Assembly: GCF_004011695.2 (NCBI RefSeq)
Contig: NC_082417.1
Location: forward strand, 372,001-436,000
Length of the DNA: 64,000 bases
Source of the DNA: Ascochyta rabiei
Lineage: Eukaryota > Ascomycota > Dothideomycetes > Pleosporales > Didymellaceae
Direction: 5' to 3'
The notes under the pieces are model-generated. The model made no database searches. It saw only the letters and a program-made list of their open reading frames with translations, and had not been told where the DNA came from. The translations under genes were made by a program, and so were the position numbers. This document shows positions 35,630 to 47,151 of the stretch, in pieces. Positions within the stretch are counted from its first letter, which is position 1. The number at the start of each line of letters is the position of its first letter.

Positions 35630-38001
35630 ATGCGTCCATCTATCCTAATCGGCCTTGCCGCTGGCTTTGCTAGCCAAGCCTATGCTGCGTGCAGCTCTGC
35701 GCTGACGATTGACGACTTTTCCAAATGGTCCAGCAACACCAACAGCTTGGGCCAATGGACTAGCGGTATGGTAGCATTGCACTACTCTAGTGACGTCCAC
35801 TGATGACAGCAGACGATGCTTCCATGACCTCGATCTCGGCTGCCAATGGTGTCCTGTCTTTCAAGCCCAAGTCTGGCTCCTACTTCTACGAGACTTTCGA
35901 CTGCCAGGCCGCCATTAGCAACAACTACAACTCCATCCAGTTCACCACCAAAGGTGTTTCTGGAGGCTCTGGTACCCTCGAGATCCAGACCAAGAGTGCC
36001 TGCTCGGCTTCTGCTTACACTTCCTACTACACCCAGTTTACCGGTTTGACTGGTAACTCTCAGACCATCACCATTCCTCTGAGCCAGTTTTCCGGCGCCA
36101 ATGGCAATGCTATCGTCGGCTTCGTCTGGTCTGGATTTTCTTCCACCACTGCCACCTGGCAGTTGAGCAACGTTCAGTTCGGCTGTGGCGGCGCCGTGGG
36201 TGGTTCCAGCTCCTCTGCTCGCTCCTCCGCCATTAGTTCCACTGCTCGTCCCACCACTGTCTCTGCTGTTTCGGTTACCCGTACTACCCTGGCTACTTCC
36301 ACTGCGCCTACCGGAACCTGCGCTGCTTCTCTGATCGATGACTGGACATCGCAGTCCCGCCTGACATTCATGTTCTACAACGCACTCAACAAAGCCTCTT
36401 CCTCGGATGGCACAATGACCTCCCTCACTGTTGGCAAGCCCTCCAAGAACCGTGTTGAGATCGTCCCTAAGGACACTAGCTCCTACTTCTACTCCCAGTT
36501 CGGCTGCTTCAACGCTAAGACCAAGGGACACACTGGAATCTCCCTGCGCATCAAGGCTCCTGCTGGAACCACGTTCTCCGTCGAGCTTGACTCATCCAGC
36601 AGCTGCGACCCCACCGCCGCTCAGGCCTACACCCAGACCTCCACTCAGCTTGGCTGGACTTTTGATGGTACTGAGAAATTGTACACCATCCCGTTCTCCA
36701 AGTTCACTGGGCTCAACACAGAGAAACTAACCACCATCCTTTTCTCTGCTTTCACCAAGACCGTCTCCTTCGGTCCCATGGCTTTCTACTGTGGCGCTAC
36801 GGGCGAATACATTGTCAGCACCACCACACCAAACACAGCTCCTCCCGCCACCGTTGCTGCCCCCGCTGGCACCGCAGCTGCTTATGTTATCGACAAGTTC
36901 GCCAACGCTGACAGCAACGCTCAGGGCTTTTGGCACGGAGCTGACGATGGCATGTCTCTGACCTACAGCGGCGGTCTCACCATCAAGTCCACTGATGCCG
37001 ACTACTCCTTCTACACCCAGGTTTCCGGTTCTTGCAGCGACTTCAGCAAATACAAGGGATCTTACCTTCACATCGCTTACAGTGGCTCTACAGCCTTCAC
37101 CGTTGCCTTCCAGCAGCACAACAGCGCCTGTAATGCCGACATCGCCCCCTACCCCTTCACCTGGGACTCTATTGAGGCCTCTCGCTACGCTAAGAACGGC
37201 CACATCTACATTCCGATTAGCCATTTCAACATCGACCTTACCAAGGCCATCGGTTTCGCGCTCAAGGGTTTCTACACCCAAGATACCGTCAAGCTGACTG
37301 TCATGGAGATCGTCCCCTCCGTCCCTGCTGGCTTCGTCATCCCCAACGACGAGGAGACCGGTGATCTCGTATTTGCTTGCAAGCGTCCCAACTCGTTTGC
37401 TTTCGCCATCGACGATGGTGTACCAGACCTTGCCCAGGAAGTTCTCAAGATCATCCGCGAGGAGAACATCAAAGTGACCTTTTTCACCGTTGGCGCGCCT
37501 CTTCTCGACGAGACCACCAACCTTACCAACGTCTACAAGGAGATGCAAGCCGCCGGCCACCAACTTGCGCTCCACTCTTTCACACACCCCAAGATGGAGG
37601 GCCTCCCCGACTATGCATCTATCGACTGGGAGTACAACGAGGATATCAAGGCTATGAAGCAGTCTTTCAACCTCGACACCTCTTACTTCCGTCCGCCGTT
37701 CGGTAACGAGGGTGCTCGTATGCGCCAGCGTCTCGCCAAGGCTGTTGGCCGCAAGCCCACCATCACCAACTGGTCCGTTGATGTTGAGGACTGGTTGTGG
37801 GCTGAGACCGACACCCCTGAGCAGCAGTTGACTGCTTTCCAGCGTGATGTCAACAAGGGTGGTAACTTGGTTGTGCTGCACTACCTTTACCCCTCTACTG
37901 TCAGCTACCTGAGGCAGTTCATCCAGATTGCTAAGGCGACTGGGAAGCAGCTCATGCGTGTTGACCAGTGCATGATGGATCCTAACGCTCCTGCTTTGTA
38001 G
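35630..38001 (+). CDS. Secreted polysaccharide (chitin) deacetylase, CE4, with three N-terminal modules
   Basis: Removes acetyl groups from chitin-like polymers in cell walls. Exon 1 is 35630-35765 and exon 2 is 35810-38001 (44-bp intron), 775 aa. The signal peptide is MRPSILIGLAAGFASQAYA. Three similar modules of about 140-160 residues follow. Each opens with an IDDF/IDDW/IDKF motif and carries SYFYETFDC, SYFYSQFGC or DYSFYTQVSGSC, so they look like beta-sandwich binding modules joined by Ser/Thr/Pro-rich linkers. The NodB (CE4) domain is at about 565-760: FAIDDGV (metal Asp), LALHSFTHP (metal His pair), FRPPFGNEG and SVDVEDW, with VVLHYLYP near the end. All main catalytic motifs are present in modified form. 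Cell-wall remodelling or hiding chitin from a host is plausible. Confidence 0.87.
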
Positions 38002-38694
38002 GTCAGTTGAGCAAGAGGAACTGAGGAAGTGCTCCGAGGAATGTGGATGAGATAGGGTATCAACATTTCTTAATCATAATGCAAACTAAATGAGACCTCG
38101 ATCTCGATGATAAGCCGTACCAATCTGCCACCTTCAGAGCCTGAAGTGAGGGATAGCATATTTTTGGTCACTGTTGTCTTCCATGGTCCTGGGCCAATCG
38201 TCGAATCTTGGCTTTCGTCCTACGCTGCCGAACTAATATCTTTATGTTAACTCCTAGCCATCGCGACTTCGCGAAAGTATATATCATGTTGCCAACTGGA
38301 TCGCTATCATGAGCGTTTGTGGCTCTCGATTACATCATGACCGGTTGCTGGAACTTTTGGGGGAGTATCTTGCTTTGCATCTGATGCAGTACAGGGCATG
38401 GAACATCGCTGCCCCGACACCATCGAGAGGTAAGCCCGCCTGAACGAAAACTTCTGCTGCACCTGAAAAACACAAGTCCATCGTGATTAGATATGAAGAG
38501 TGTACAGCTGCGTTGCGCCAAATCTAGCCACGGGTGTGCCAGGTTTGTTGACGACCCAGCTAGCTAAGTGCAGTATGTCCAACAGTAGAGACATGTTTGA
38601 AAACAGTGAAGGCCAAAATCCTCATTTGAAGGGTATCTCAAGTTTCCGTCCTCATCATCATCATTCACAAACACACTCCAGTGTCGCTTCTCGA
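38002..38694. other. Intergenic, convergent 3' ends
   Basis: About 690 bp between the deacetylase and the Cys-rich membrane protein stop codons. No supported gene. Confidence 0.5.
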
Positions 38695-39783
38695 TCATCT
38701 CCTCACAGGCCGACTGCCATCCATCTCCACCGGCGCACTCCCCTGCATCTCGAAAACTGGACTCCCCACGGTACTTCCTTGAACCTCAGGTACGTCTCTA
38801 TACGGACTCGCTGGCGCTACCGGCCCAGCACCTGCATTGTACGCATACTTTTCTGTCGGTGTTGGCGCCTCCGCTATTCCAGCATGCTGCTGCTGATACG
38901 CATTCATCTCATACGGGTTCCCGTGTTCATGTTCACTCGGACTTCCACTGGCGATCGGTGCATGCTCCCCTTTTGAAGCGGCTTTATGACGCCGGAACAT
39001 GAGGAAACCGAATACACTTATTATGACGAGACCTCCTACCACCCCCCCAACTATACCGCCGATCGCGCCGCCAGAGACGCCTTTCTTCTCGGTTGGTTCG
39101 GCGGAAATCGGCGCGTCAATGGCGGTGCGGCTGGCTGTTTCAGAAGCGCTGGAGAGCGACGATGCAGAAAGCAACACCGGGAGAGAGGTCGTGGGTGTTG
39201 CTGTTGCTTGCAGTTGCGCGAGGGGGATGGGGAAGGAGGATGCCGAGGGGTGGGCGGAGCTGAGGGAGGAGAAGGTGTCGTTTAGTTTTGTGTCAGAGAG
39301 ATTTGCGATAGGATTATCAAGTGTGCTCCAGCACACGTTGACTTGGTTTTTTGTCGCCGTACATTCCTCGCTGTGGCTGTCAGTACGGTTCGTACTCTGT
39401 ATGTGCCCGATGCTTAAAACTCAGGGCCACTCCTAGATCTCGGCGGTGAGTGGAGATGACACTTACCGAGACTTCAAGCAGCAGAAAGCATTAGTGCCAC
39501 TGGAGCATGACTGCTGGCCCCCCGAAGGTGTCTGCTTACTACCGCCGTCGCAAGCTGGTGATCCCTTCCAGCAGACTGCGTCTGTAGCACCGGGCGCGCA
39601 GCAATAGAACTGATCCGTGACAGACTCGTGCGCACATATCATTGGTGGTTTACACCCAAAGCCGATGCCAGGGCAGACATAATTGGTCGCGTTGCTCGAA
39701 AAATAAAACTGGTCGAAGTCCGCCGTGACAACGGATGCACATACGAGGAGAATCGACGACAGAATTTGAGATATGCGCAACAT
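38695..39783 (-). CDS. Cys-rich single-pass membrane protein (possible wall sensor)
   Basis: Unrecognised protein of 330 aa; exon 1 is 39783-39467 and exon 2 is 39370-38695 (96-bp intron). I chose the ATG at 39783 because it opens a signal peptide (MLRISQILSSILLVCASVVTA); the frame stays open upstream. An extracellular part with at least ten cysteines follows (YVCPGIGFGCKPPMICA, FYCCAPG, NAFCCLKS, EECTATKN), then a Ser/Thr-rich stalk. One membrane helix (GGAIGGIVGGVVGGLVIISV, with glycine zipper) ends in a basic stop (FRRHK), and a Pro/Tyr/Glu-rich cytoplasmic tail follows. The layout resembles fungal wall-stress sensors of WSC/Mid2 style, but no defined domain of those was recognised. Confidence 0.72.
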
Positions 39784-42308
39784 GACGATGACAGCAATGC
39801 CTTGAGACGAGAGGGAGTGGGCAAGGTGATGCTTGAGAGGAAGGCGCGCAATAAGGGAAACTAAGGCACACAACAATGTATAGGTCTGATATGAATATCT
39901 CAAATTAGGTCGCCACCGTCTACCTAAGTGGGCCCGTGGCAGGGATAGCGTTGGACCTGAAACACTCAAAGTGGCTATATTGATCTGCGAGTTCGTCGAG
40001 TTGGCCATTGCGGTCTGTTCAAAGGCATCGAGCTTTCTCCATGTGAGCAACCTAACAAACTGGTTGCTGAGGATTACGAGAAGCCTGGCCTTAGTGGGTA
40101 GACTGAGTGTCGGGATGGCAAGTGTCTAGCCCGTTGTCATATGGTCACTTTATGGTCGTGCGTAAGGCGTCCCGTCCCGCAGGGTAGCCTCTCCGGTTGC
40201 AGAAAAACCCGGCTGCAAGCGTGATATCCTCTCAAACCCAGGAAGCAATTGCAGCGGCTATACAGAAGTATGAAAAGGCTTATAAATCTTGAAATTGTTA
40301 CAAGATTCCTGCTCTAGTATTGCTGATAACCTCTGCAGGTTTATGTAGGGGGATCATCCCTGCAACACAGAGGTGGGAAGTGTTGCCGTTCGGCTAGATA
40401 AGGGAAGCTTGAGACTTGATGTTGCCTTGAAAGTAGGTAAGATAGCAAACATCGTCTGTCGGCGTGGCTGCATTTCTCACACCTAAATAGTCAAACTGGC
40501 CTAGAGTGACAGTGTCCTCAAACAGAGTTCAGCGTGTATGTAAATTCCGCCGGTTGGCAGAGTCCATGCCTATTTACTCGTGTTTTAGTGTTTCAGATCA
40601 CATCGAGTTAGTATAAAGTCAAACGTTCCACAGGCATTGATTGTAATTGAACAAAACCTTCTCTAAGCCTTGCAGACGACGTACAGATGCATTAGCTTCT
40701 CCCAAGTAAGAGAGAGGTACCCAAGGAATAGTGGCGCCAGCGACGGAATTGGTGTCACTAATCGTCATACTGATAATAGTGAGTGATTCTCAGAGCTCAG
40801 ACATCAGCATTTGAGTAAATGGATGCAGCTGATTTAGATATATCTAACATTTTACTGCCACTAGCTTTAATTTGTAGACTGGAGATGTTGAAGGTAGTGT
40901 AGCCAAGCCCGAAGTCGAACTCGCAAGCCATACTGGCGTTGAGCATATCAATTGGAACCCTTCGTGTTTGTTGAAATTGCCTTCAACAAAGTCCGCCTAC
41001 TGAGCATTGGGTTCAGTGATAGTACAGTCATGATTACGGTACTGTTGTTGAAGTTCTCAGCGTAATTAATCTCTTCATTGGCGATAGTGCAAGGTAGCCT
41101 TCCTGAAGGGCTGACATCACCCCATAAGACATCTGCGATGGGCGATGAAATCTTTAGACTCTCTCTGCACTGATACGTATGCTGTTAGATCTTCGGTAAC
41201 AACCAGACGATTCCTCTGAAGCCTGGTGTTCGGTGCTGTGCCGTGAGTCGCTTGCCTGAAACATTAGGAATTTAATATATAAGCTCACGGTGACACGTAA
41301 GGGCATCGAGACCGCCTTGGATGATGTAGTACCTATTGGAGATATTTTTCAGAGTGCTTCCATAACTACTACTCGGATGTAAACACTCACTCAAATTCGG
41401 AACGCTAGTTCAAAGACTTAGACTTGAACATGGGCGGGTTGGTAAGTAGCTGGCTTTCTGTGGTTGTCATGTTATGCCCTGCATACTGTCACCCAGCCTG
41501 TCATTCTTACTATTAACTAGCTATAGCCGGCCAATTGGACCCCTTTCTTGTCTTTGCCGTATCTTTGAGCCTAGCTGTGCAAATCTGGAGTGGGTGCGTA
41601 CATATCTACAGGGACTGATATTTAATAGATCCTGAGCCCTGATAGAGCCACCTCTAAAACTTTGGAAGTGTCCGAAGCAGCTATCGGTGACAAATATACA
41701 AGATCAACGAAGGTAACGGAAGTTTAATGACGTGAGCTGTCCAAGTGACTCGTGATAGTTACACAAGAATTTTGATATGGCATCCACAGAAGATCAGCAT
41801 TGGGGGGCAGTTGGCCAGAGTGTAAGGTATTGGGCTTGTATCAATTCTAGACCCAGTGGCGCCTCGCCTATTATCTCAACATGTGTGATTGTAGAGCTGG
41901 TCAAGGCTAAGTTCACATGACCGAAGACCGAATGCTCCGCGCTCTACATCAAAGCCAGGTAGGTAAGCGGCTATTACATCCTTCTCATCCTACGGTCATA
42001 CATTCGCGACAACTCTTTTAGCCCGATGGTTCAACTTGTTGGTTGAGTGTAATCCTCTAGTTCATTCTCATACATGTAGTACTCTGTTCGCCAAAACGCT
42101 TCGTAGCTTGAAAGGCTGCCACAACATCTCCTTCACCTTCGATCTTGGCACCTTGACACTCTGTGTCTCCGCCAACCTGATCTCCCACAACACACAACTA
42201 CCCCACCAGCTCCATTTTATATCTTTGTACGACGCGACTGCTATCCAAAGAAGCTTCAGGTGCCGCTGGTATTTCTCCTCCACCTAAACACCTCGCCTGC
42301 CAGGTCCA
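39784..42308. other. Gene-poor 2.5-kb spacer
   Basis: Balanced to slightly AT-rich sequence with no open frame that shows homology or codon bias, and no RNA gene I can recognise. It lacks the dense TpA/stop pattern of the transposon block, so it is not obviously RIP-mutated. An unrecognised non-coding gene or old decayed sequence is possible. Confidence 0.5.
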
Positions 42309-44870
42309 ATGTCAATCGCAGCAGCAGCTTCCACAGCGGCCGAGGCCTTGCATTTCTCCAACATACCACAATCAGAAGGGATGGAATACCTCAGGTGCTT
42401 AAATGAAAAGCTGACTGTGGAGATAGAGGCTGCAGTGCAGCGAGCAGCGAGGCGGCACAAGGATATGATGCATGCAAACCGCCGCGCTGAGCGCGCAGAA
42501 CAGGCTCTCATCAAGGAGGTTCGAGCAAGACATGACGATCAAGTCACGGCAACCACTTTGTTTTGCACATACAAGGATACTATCAATGCTCTCGAACTTA
42601 CTATCACGCAGGCGCAACGATGTGGGCCTAGCAAGGAGCAGTTCCAGGCGCTGCAAGCTGCAAACGACAGCCTGGAAGCTGCGATTGCGGAGCAGAGAGA
42701 TCGTGCAGTCCAACTGCGAAAAAACGCAGAAGAGACGATCCGAGGACTTCACGCCAAAATCGATGCAGAAGAGTTGCGAATCAGGACTGAGACTGCCCGC
42801 CACTATGAAGAGCGTCTTACACAAGCAAAGAAGCAGCTGAGTGAAGAATTCTCGCAAGAAGTGCAGGCAGAAGCGGTGCCAATCAGGAAGCTGTACCAGG
42901 AGTGCAAAGCAGAGAACGAGAGTCTCAAGCAGAAGCTCAAACAAGCAACACATATGTTAGATTGGAACCGCAAATGTACGCAACAGAAAGCAGCAGAGCG
43001 CGTATATTTGCACAGTCAATCAACAAGCGCATTTCCACCGCGACAAAGCCCTGTCCCAGTCAAGAAAACCGTCAATAAGCGCCGGAAACTCGACCACGTA
43101 GGGTTCGTTTACGCCATCCAAAGACACAAAGATTGAGCTAATCGTTGTAGAAATGCCGATATGGTCACTCCAGATGGACAGAGAGGCTGTAGAAATTTGA
43201 CCAAGCCGTACACATCAGCTAGCACACCCAAACGGAGGGTGCAGGATGCCTCCATGAAGCTCGAAGAGCCCTCACTGCAATTGCTGACTCCAACACGACA
43301 GCATATGATGCCACGGCAACAGAAACACTCAGGATTACACACTAGCCCTCTCCAACAGTCTCACCAGCCCCAGAAACAACCACCGTCACTCCCTCCACAT
43401 CTTCAAGACATTCCCCAAGCTCAACAGCTCTTCTCAAGCTTTATACAGCAACTGAACGCTCAAAGAGTGAACAACGGGCACACTGAGCTGAATCCTGAAG
43501 AAGGACTTCTTGTTTTCAACAAATGGGTCGCGCAGAGACTAAGTCAACAAGTACCAACTTTGTTGTCTAACAACACCGCTTTTCAGCCTGTGTTGCAGCA
43601 CTCCAAATTCTCACCACAACCTTTCGACCGGAAGGAGGACTCGATGAAAGGCCCAGAGTTCCCATTTCTTTCCCTGGATACACCGCCTGATCCGCAAACA
43701 CTCACGCCTCTCAACACGGTCTCGCCATCGTCAGATCAGAACACTGCTCTTACGCAGATGCAACAAAGCTATCCAACAAATGGACAGCAGCAAAAGCAGC
43801 AGCAGCGATGCAAATATTCTCAGAGCATGTTGTCATCGCCTAGTATGCTGGGCCAAGGTCTGAGCAATACACCACCTGCCCTGCCGATTGGTTACAACGC
43901 TACCTCACTAGTGACGTTCTCTAATGATACAGATCTCAACTATGCGGCCCAACTACGAGTGGCTTCTGCTGTCGAAGACATGTACTTTGCATCCCAGATA
44001 ACTGCTCAACCTGGAGATGTGGGCATATATCCCTCCCCCGAAGATCCAGAGCGCGCCCAGGATACTGATGGTGTCACTGTTCCAGCAAACCCTCCTTCTT
44101 GGGGGTCGCCTGCGTCAAAGGACGGAGATAGTGTTTCTGATATTAGCAATACACAGCTTGCTTTGGATGACTTCGACTCGCGGGTTTTTGGGTCGGACTT
44201 CGGCTTCCGAGGATATCCAATAACGACTGGCACACCACTACCCCCCTTTATGCAAACGAACCAACAGAATTCGAACTACCGTATCAAACAACAGAACCAT
44301 TTTGTATACCCACAGCAATTTACTGGATCTCAGGCTATCAACCCGGCTTTGCTGTTCAACGACCAAGCGCACTTTCCAGTGGGCAGTTTCATCGACAAGC
44401 CCAGCTCATACGACGCTTGCTCCCCACCACTTCAGCGCTCAAAGAACGAAAAGCCCACGCCATCCCACCAAAATCTAAGCCAGGACTCTCCACGGTACCC
44501 ACCCGTGTCTCGAAAGCGCTCAGTCACGCCATTGTCCAACCGCTCAACGCCTGCTCTTTCTACACGATCTACGCCCGCACCAGCAGGTCCACCTCTTGCA
44601 GTCTGCCTACACTGCCACGGAAGCTGGTGGAACGACTCTTGCGACGCTGCAGAACCGTGCCAGAACTGCATTAGCTCTGGGAAAGCGTGTCAACGTCCGC
44701 GATGCATCGACTTTACAAGGGGAGCGTGTAACACTTTACGGTGTCCGAGGGTGCATGAAGGTGACATGCGTTATAAAAATGTTGTCATCAAGCCGAAAAC
44801 GCTGAAAAGAATTGGGAAAAGGAGCGAGCAGAAGCCAAGCCCGAGCTTATTAGCGTACCAGCAGGGCTAG
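42309..44870 (+). CDS. Coiled-coil protein with C-terminal zinc-finger module
   Basis: Unrecognised protein, best modelled as one gene of 837 aa: exon 1 is 42309-43102 and exon 2 is 43151-44870. The 48-bp intron (GTTCGT..TTGTAG) turns GFVYAIQRHKD-stop into GNADMVTPDG. Residues about 20-230 are a long charged coiled coil. The middle is rich in Gln/Pro/Ser (low complexity, likely disordered). The end holds a dense metal-binding cluster: CLHCHGSWWNDSCDAAEPC, CQNCISSGKACQRPRC, then C-x7-C-x4-C-x3-H as in a CCCH-like finger (IDFTRGACNTLRCPRVH). A basic tail follows. The module suggests nucleic-acid binding or a transcriptional role. If the intron is not used, two genes 24 bp apart would result, which is unlikely in a fungus. 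Confidence 0.65.
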
Positions 44871-45101
44871 GTTGAGTAGAGGGCTTTGGACAAAACATGG
44901 CTGACGTATGGGCGTGGACCTTGGGTTTCAAATATGTAAGAGATGGAAGGAAGGAGGAGACCCAAACGGGAGGGATTTATACACTCATACTTTTGGTTGA
45001 GATCGCCATTAGAGAGCACATCTTTGTCGATTCCTTGCGGATAAACACGTTGCATATCATCTCTGCAATCCATTAGCTCAAGCCCAATTCACGGACACCG
45101 C

Positions 45102-45701
45102 CTAATCACTTCCCGTAAGATCTATGTACGTCGCGTCCGGATCTGCCACGCGCCTCCGGTCCGCCAAAGCAATCATCCGCTGCATCTCGGAAGCCGGGAG
45201 ACGTACAACTGAACCCCACTCCAGTGCCGCGTCCGAAAAGTCAATCATCTCCAACCGCTGAACTGCGAAGATGAGTGTAAGCTCCGAGACATCAGCTCTC
45301 GTACACCACTCACCATCAGTCAACCCACCCTGCCTTCGCGACTCATCTTGGCGATCTGGCCGTACCGGGTTCATGTCCATGAAGCGCGTTGGATAGCGAG
45401 GCTGTCGCCTCATCCTCGACACGATGTCCGGATACATCAACAGGTAGTTTGATTTCCGTGCGCCTGAAAGCTTCGCCAAGTCGTAGTCTGAGGGAAAGGG
45501 CGCGAGGAAATCGGCCAGCCAGGCAATGTCGGCGTCGCGTTCCGAGTAGTTATCCAGCCCTTCGACAAGCCTTTTCGTTATGCGCAGTGCGAAGAGACCG
45601 ACGATGAGAGGCTCGGACCGTGTGGTGGGAGCTGGCGCAGGTGGTGCGGGAGCAACGGGATGGACATCTGGTGGAGGGTGGGGAGAGGTGTAGTGTTGCA
45701 T
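45102..45701 (-). CDS. Hypothetical protein, fungal
   Basis: Family not recognised. The frame is open for 199 codons, but 45313-45263 is a good 51-bp intron (GTGAGT...TTCGCAG) that keeps the frame. Splicing gives 182 aa and joins LTD to VQRLEMIDFSDAALEWG. The N-terminus is proline-rich; a helical region (LIVGLFALRITKRLVEGLDNY) and a segment DIAWLADFLAPFPSDYDLAKL follow. It ends in an acidic tail (YIDLTGSD). No signal peptide or membrane helix. It lies tail to tail with the coiled-coil/zinc-finger gene. Confidence 0.6.
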   Translation of the reverse strand: MQHYTSPHPPPDVHPVAPAPPAPAPTTRSEPLIVGLFALRITKRLVEGLDNYSERDADIAWLADFLAPFPSDYDLAKLSGARKSNYLLMYPDIVSRMRRQPRYPTRFMDMNPVRPDRQDESRRQGGLTDGEWCTRADVSELTLIFAVQRLEMIDFSDAALEWGSVVRLPASEMQRMIALADRRRVADPDATYIDLTGSD

Positions 45702-46133
45702 TATTCGGAGTTATCAAACCGATTTAACGATGGTTGTCAAAGAGTTGAGAAATTGCTCTGCTAGGATGATGTGAGCACCTTCAATACTTCTGAGTAGGCG
45801 CATTCCAATACGTTATGAAGTACAACTGCTCGTTAGTGACGACGCAGCAAGCGCACTCGGCAGCAGCAGCCGATCAACAAGCAGCCATAGTTGACTTCGA
45901 GCAATCTTCTCTCGACTCACCTTCACCTGCAATTCTGATAGTATGTGTCACAGCTGGGGCAAAAAACCCATTCACTCTCCATCCTATTTCACTTACCCGC
46001 TCCAAAAGTTCGCGTGTAACAAGTCCCACACCACAAGACTTTGAACTCCTGAGCACGCTCTTCAAGTCTTTACTTTGTGTCTGTCACGCTTTCAACACAC
46101 CCCAGCTCTTCTCCAAGCCCTCTTTCTGACAAG
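45702..46133. other. Intergenic, divergent promoters
   Basis: About 430 bp between the hypothetical gene (minus) and the small secreted protein (plus). No specific site is recognised. Confidence 0.45.
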
Positions 46134-46597
46134 ATGCGCTCGACAATCCCCATCACGACCCTCGCCCTCTTCATGTCCACCTTCAGCTCCGCCGCTCCCA
46201 CAGAAGCCAAGCTGGAGCCGGTCCACTTCCCCCGCAGCAACCTCACCACCAAGGTCCTATCGGCAGACACCATGACCTGCCCCAACAGCGGCAGCAGCTG
46301 CGGAGTGGTGACCTTCGCCAGCGGGCTGTACGTTTCGTTCGGACCGGGCGTGTGCATGCAGCTGGGCAAGAACATCGAGTCCATCTATGTTGCGCACTGC
46401 TATTGTTCTTTGTGGAGGTAGGTTTTCATTCATTCCTTGATCTTGATTGTTTGCTTGCTGATGGGGGCTACAGCTCGTGCACCGGCAACTCCAAGAAGGA
46501 TGTCTATGTCGGCGGCATGATGATGTGCGAAAAGCCGAAGACGTTGGATGAGTTTGGTCAGGAGGTCAGGTTCATCTCCTGTGGAGGACTGTATTGA
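46134..46597 (+). CDS. Small secreted cysteine-rich protein (candidate effector)
   Basis: 135 aa from exon 1 (46134-46417) and exon 2 (46474-46597), 56-bp intron. I start at the ATG at 46134 because it opens a signal peptide (MRSTIPITTLALFMSTFSSA) ending before APTEAK; an in-frame upstream ATG exists at 46077 without a signal. The mature chain of about 115 residues has eight cysteines (CPNSGSSC, VCMQ, HCYC, SSCTG, MMCEK, SCGG), enough for four disulfides. No known domain is recognised. Size, secretion and cysteine content fit apoplastic effector or antifungal-type proteins; that role is inference only. Confidence 0.75.
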
Positions 46598-47151
46598 TTG
46601 GTTATGTCTAGCGTACGGATCGGTTACCCTTGGTAGGATATTGATCTATGGAGGTGATACAGTCAGTTGGACGGACACCATGGGATCCATCTGTCGATTG
46701 CGTATCATGGGCGGACTCGGCGTCGATTATTGAAAGGGTCGACTGGAGGTTCTCTCAGGGTTCGAGTTAGGGTCGGCATGGGCAACTTTAAACGAGCAAA
46801 CTTGAAATGACATCGAAGACAACCCATCAGACACATCAGTCTATGGCTCCATTCGTACATGGTGCTCCTCCTATGTTCAGATCCTGACACCAGTACGCTC
46901 AAGAGGAGGCGCAGCGGTGGTTGCTGCTGCTGATTTACAGCGAGGGACCACTTCGCTTCGTGGCGAAATGCAATCCTCAGGTATTTGGGGACAGTAGCGT
47001 CTCGAATGCAAGGCTTGCGCGACGTTTCCACGACCGGATCTATACTCTCAGATCTTGCTGTATCCATGTCCATAGAAGAAGGACAGCCACCACCAACGCC
47101 AAACCATGCAAGTCATGTACCGCTCACAGAATCATCTCTCATCTAGACCAT
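46598..47151. other. Intergenic, convergent 3' ends
   Basis: About 550 bp between the small secreted protein and DnaJ stop codons. Short overlapping frames only. Confidence 0.5.

Noticed and set aside
35782..37881. Two long minus-strand frames inside the deacetylase
   Set aside because: Antisense shadows with no motif; the plus strand carries all CE4 motifs.
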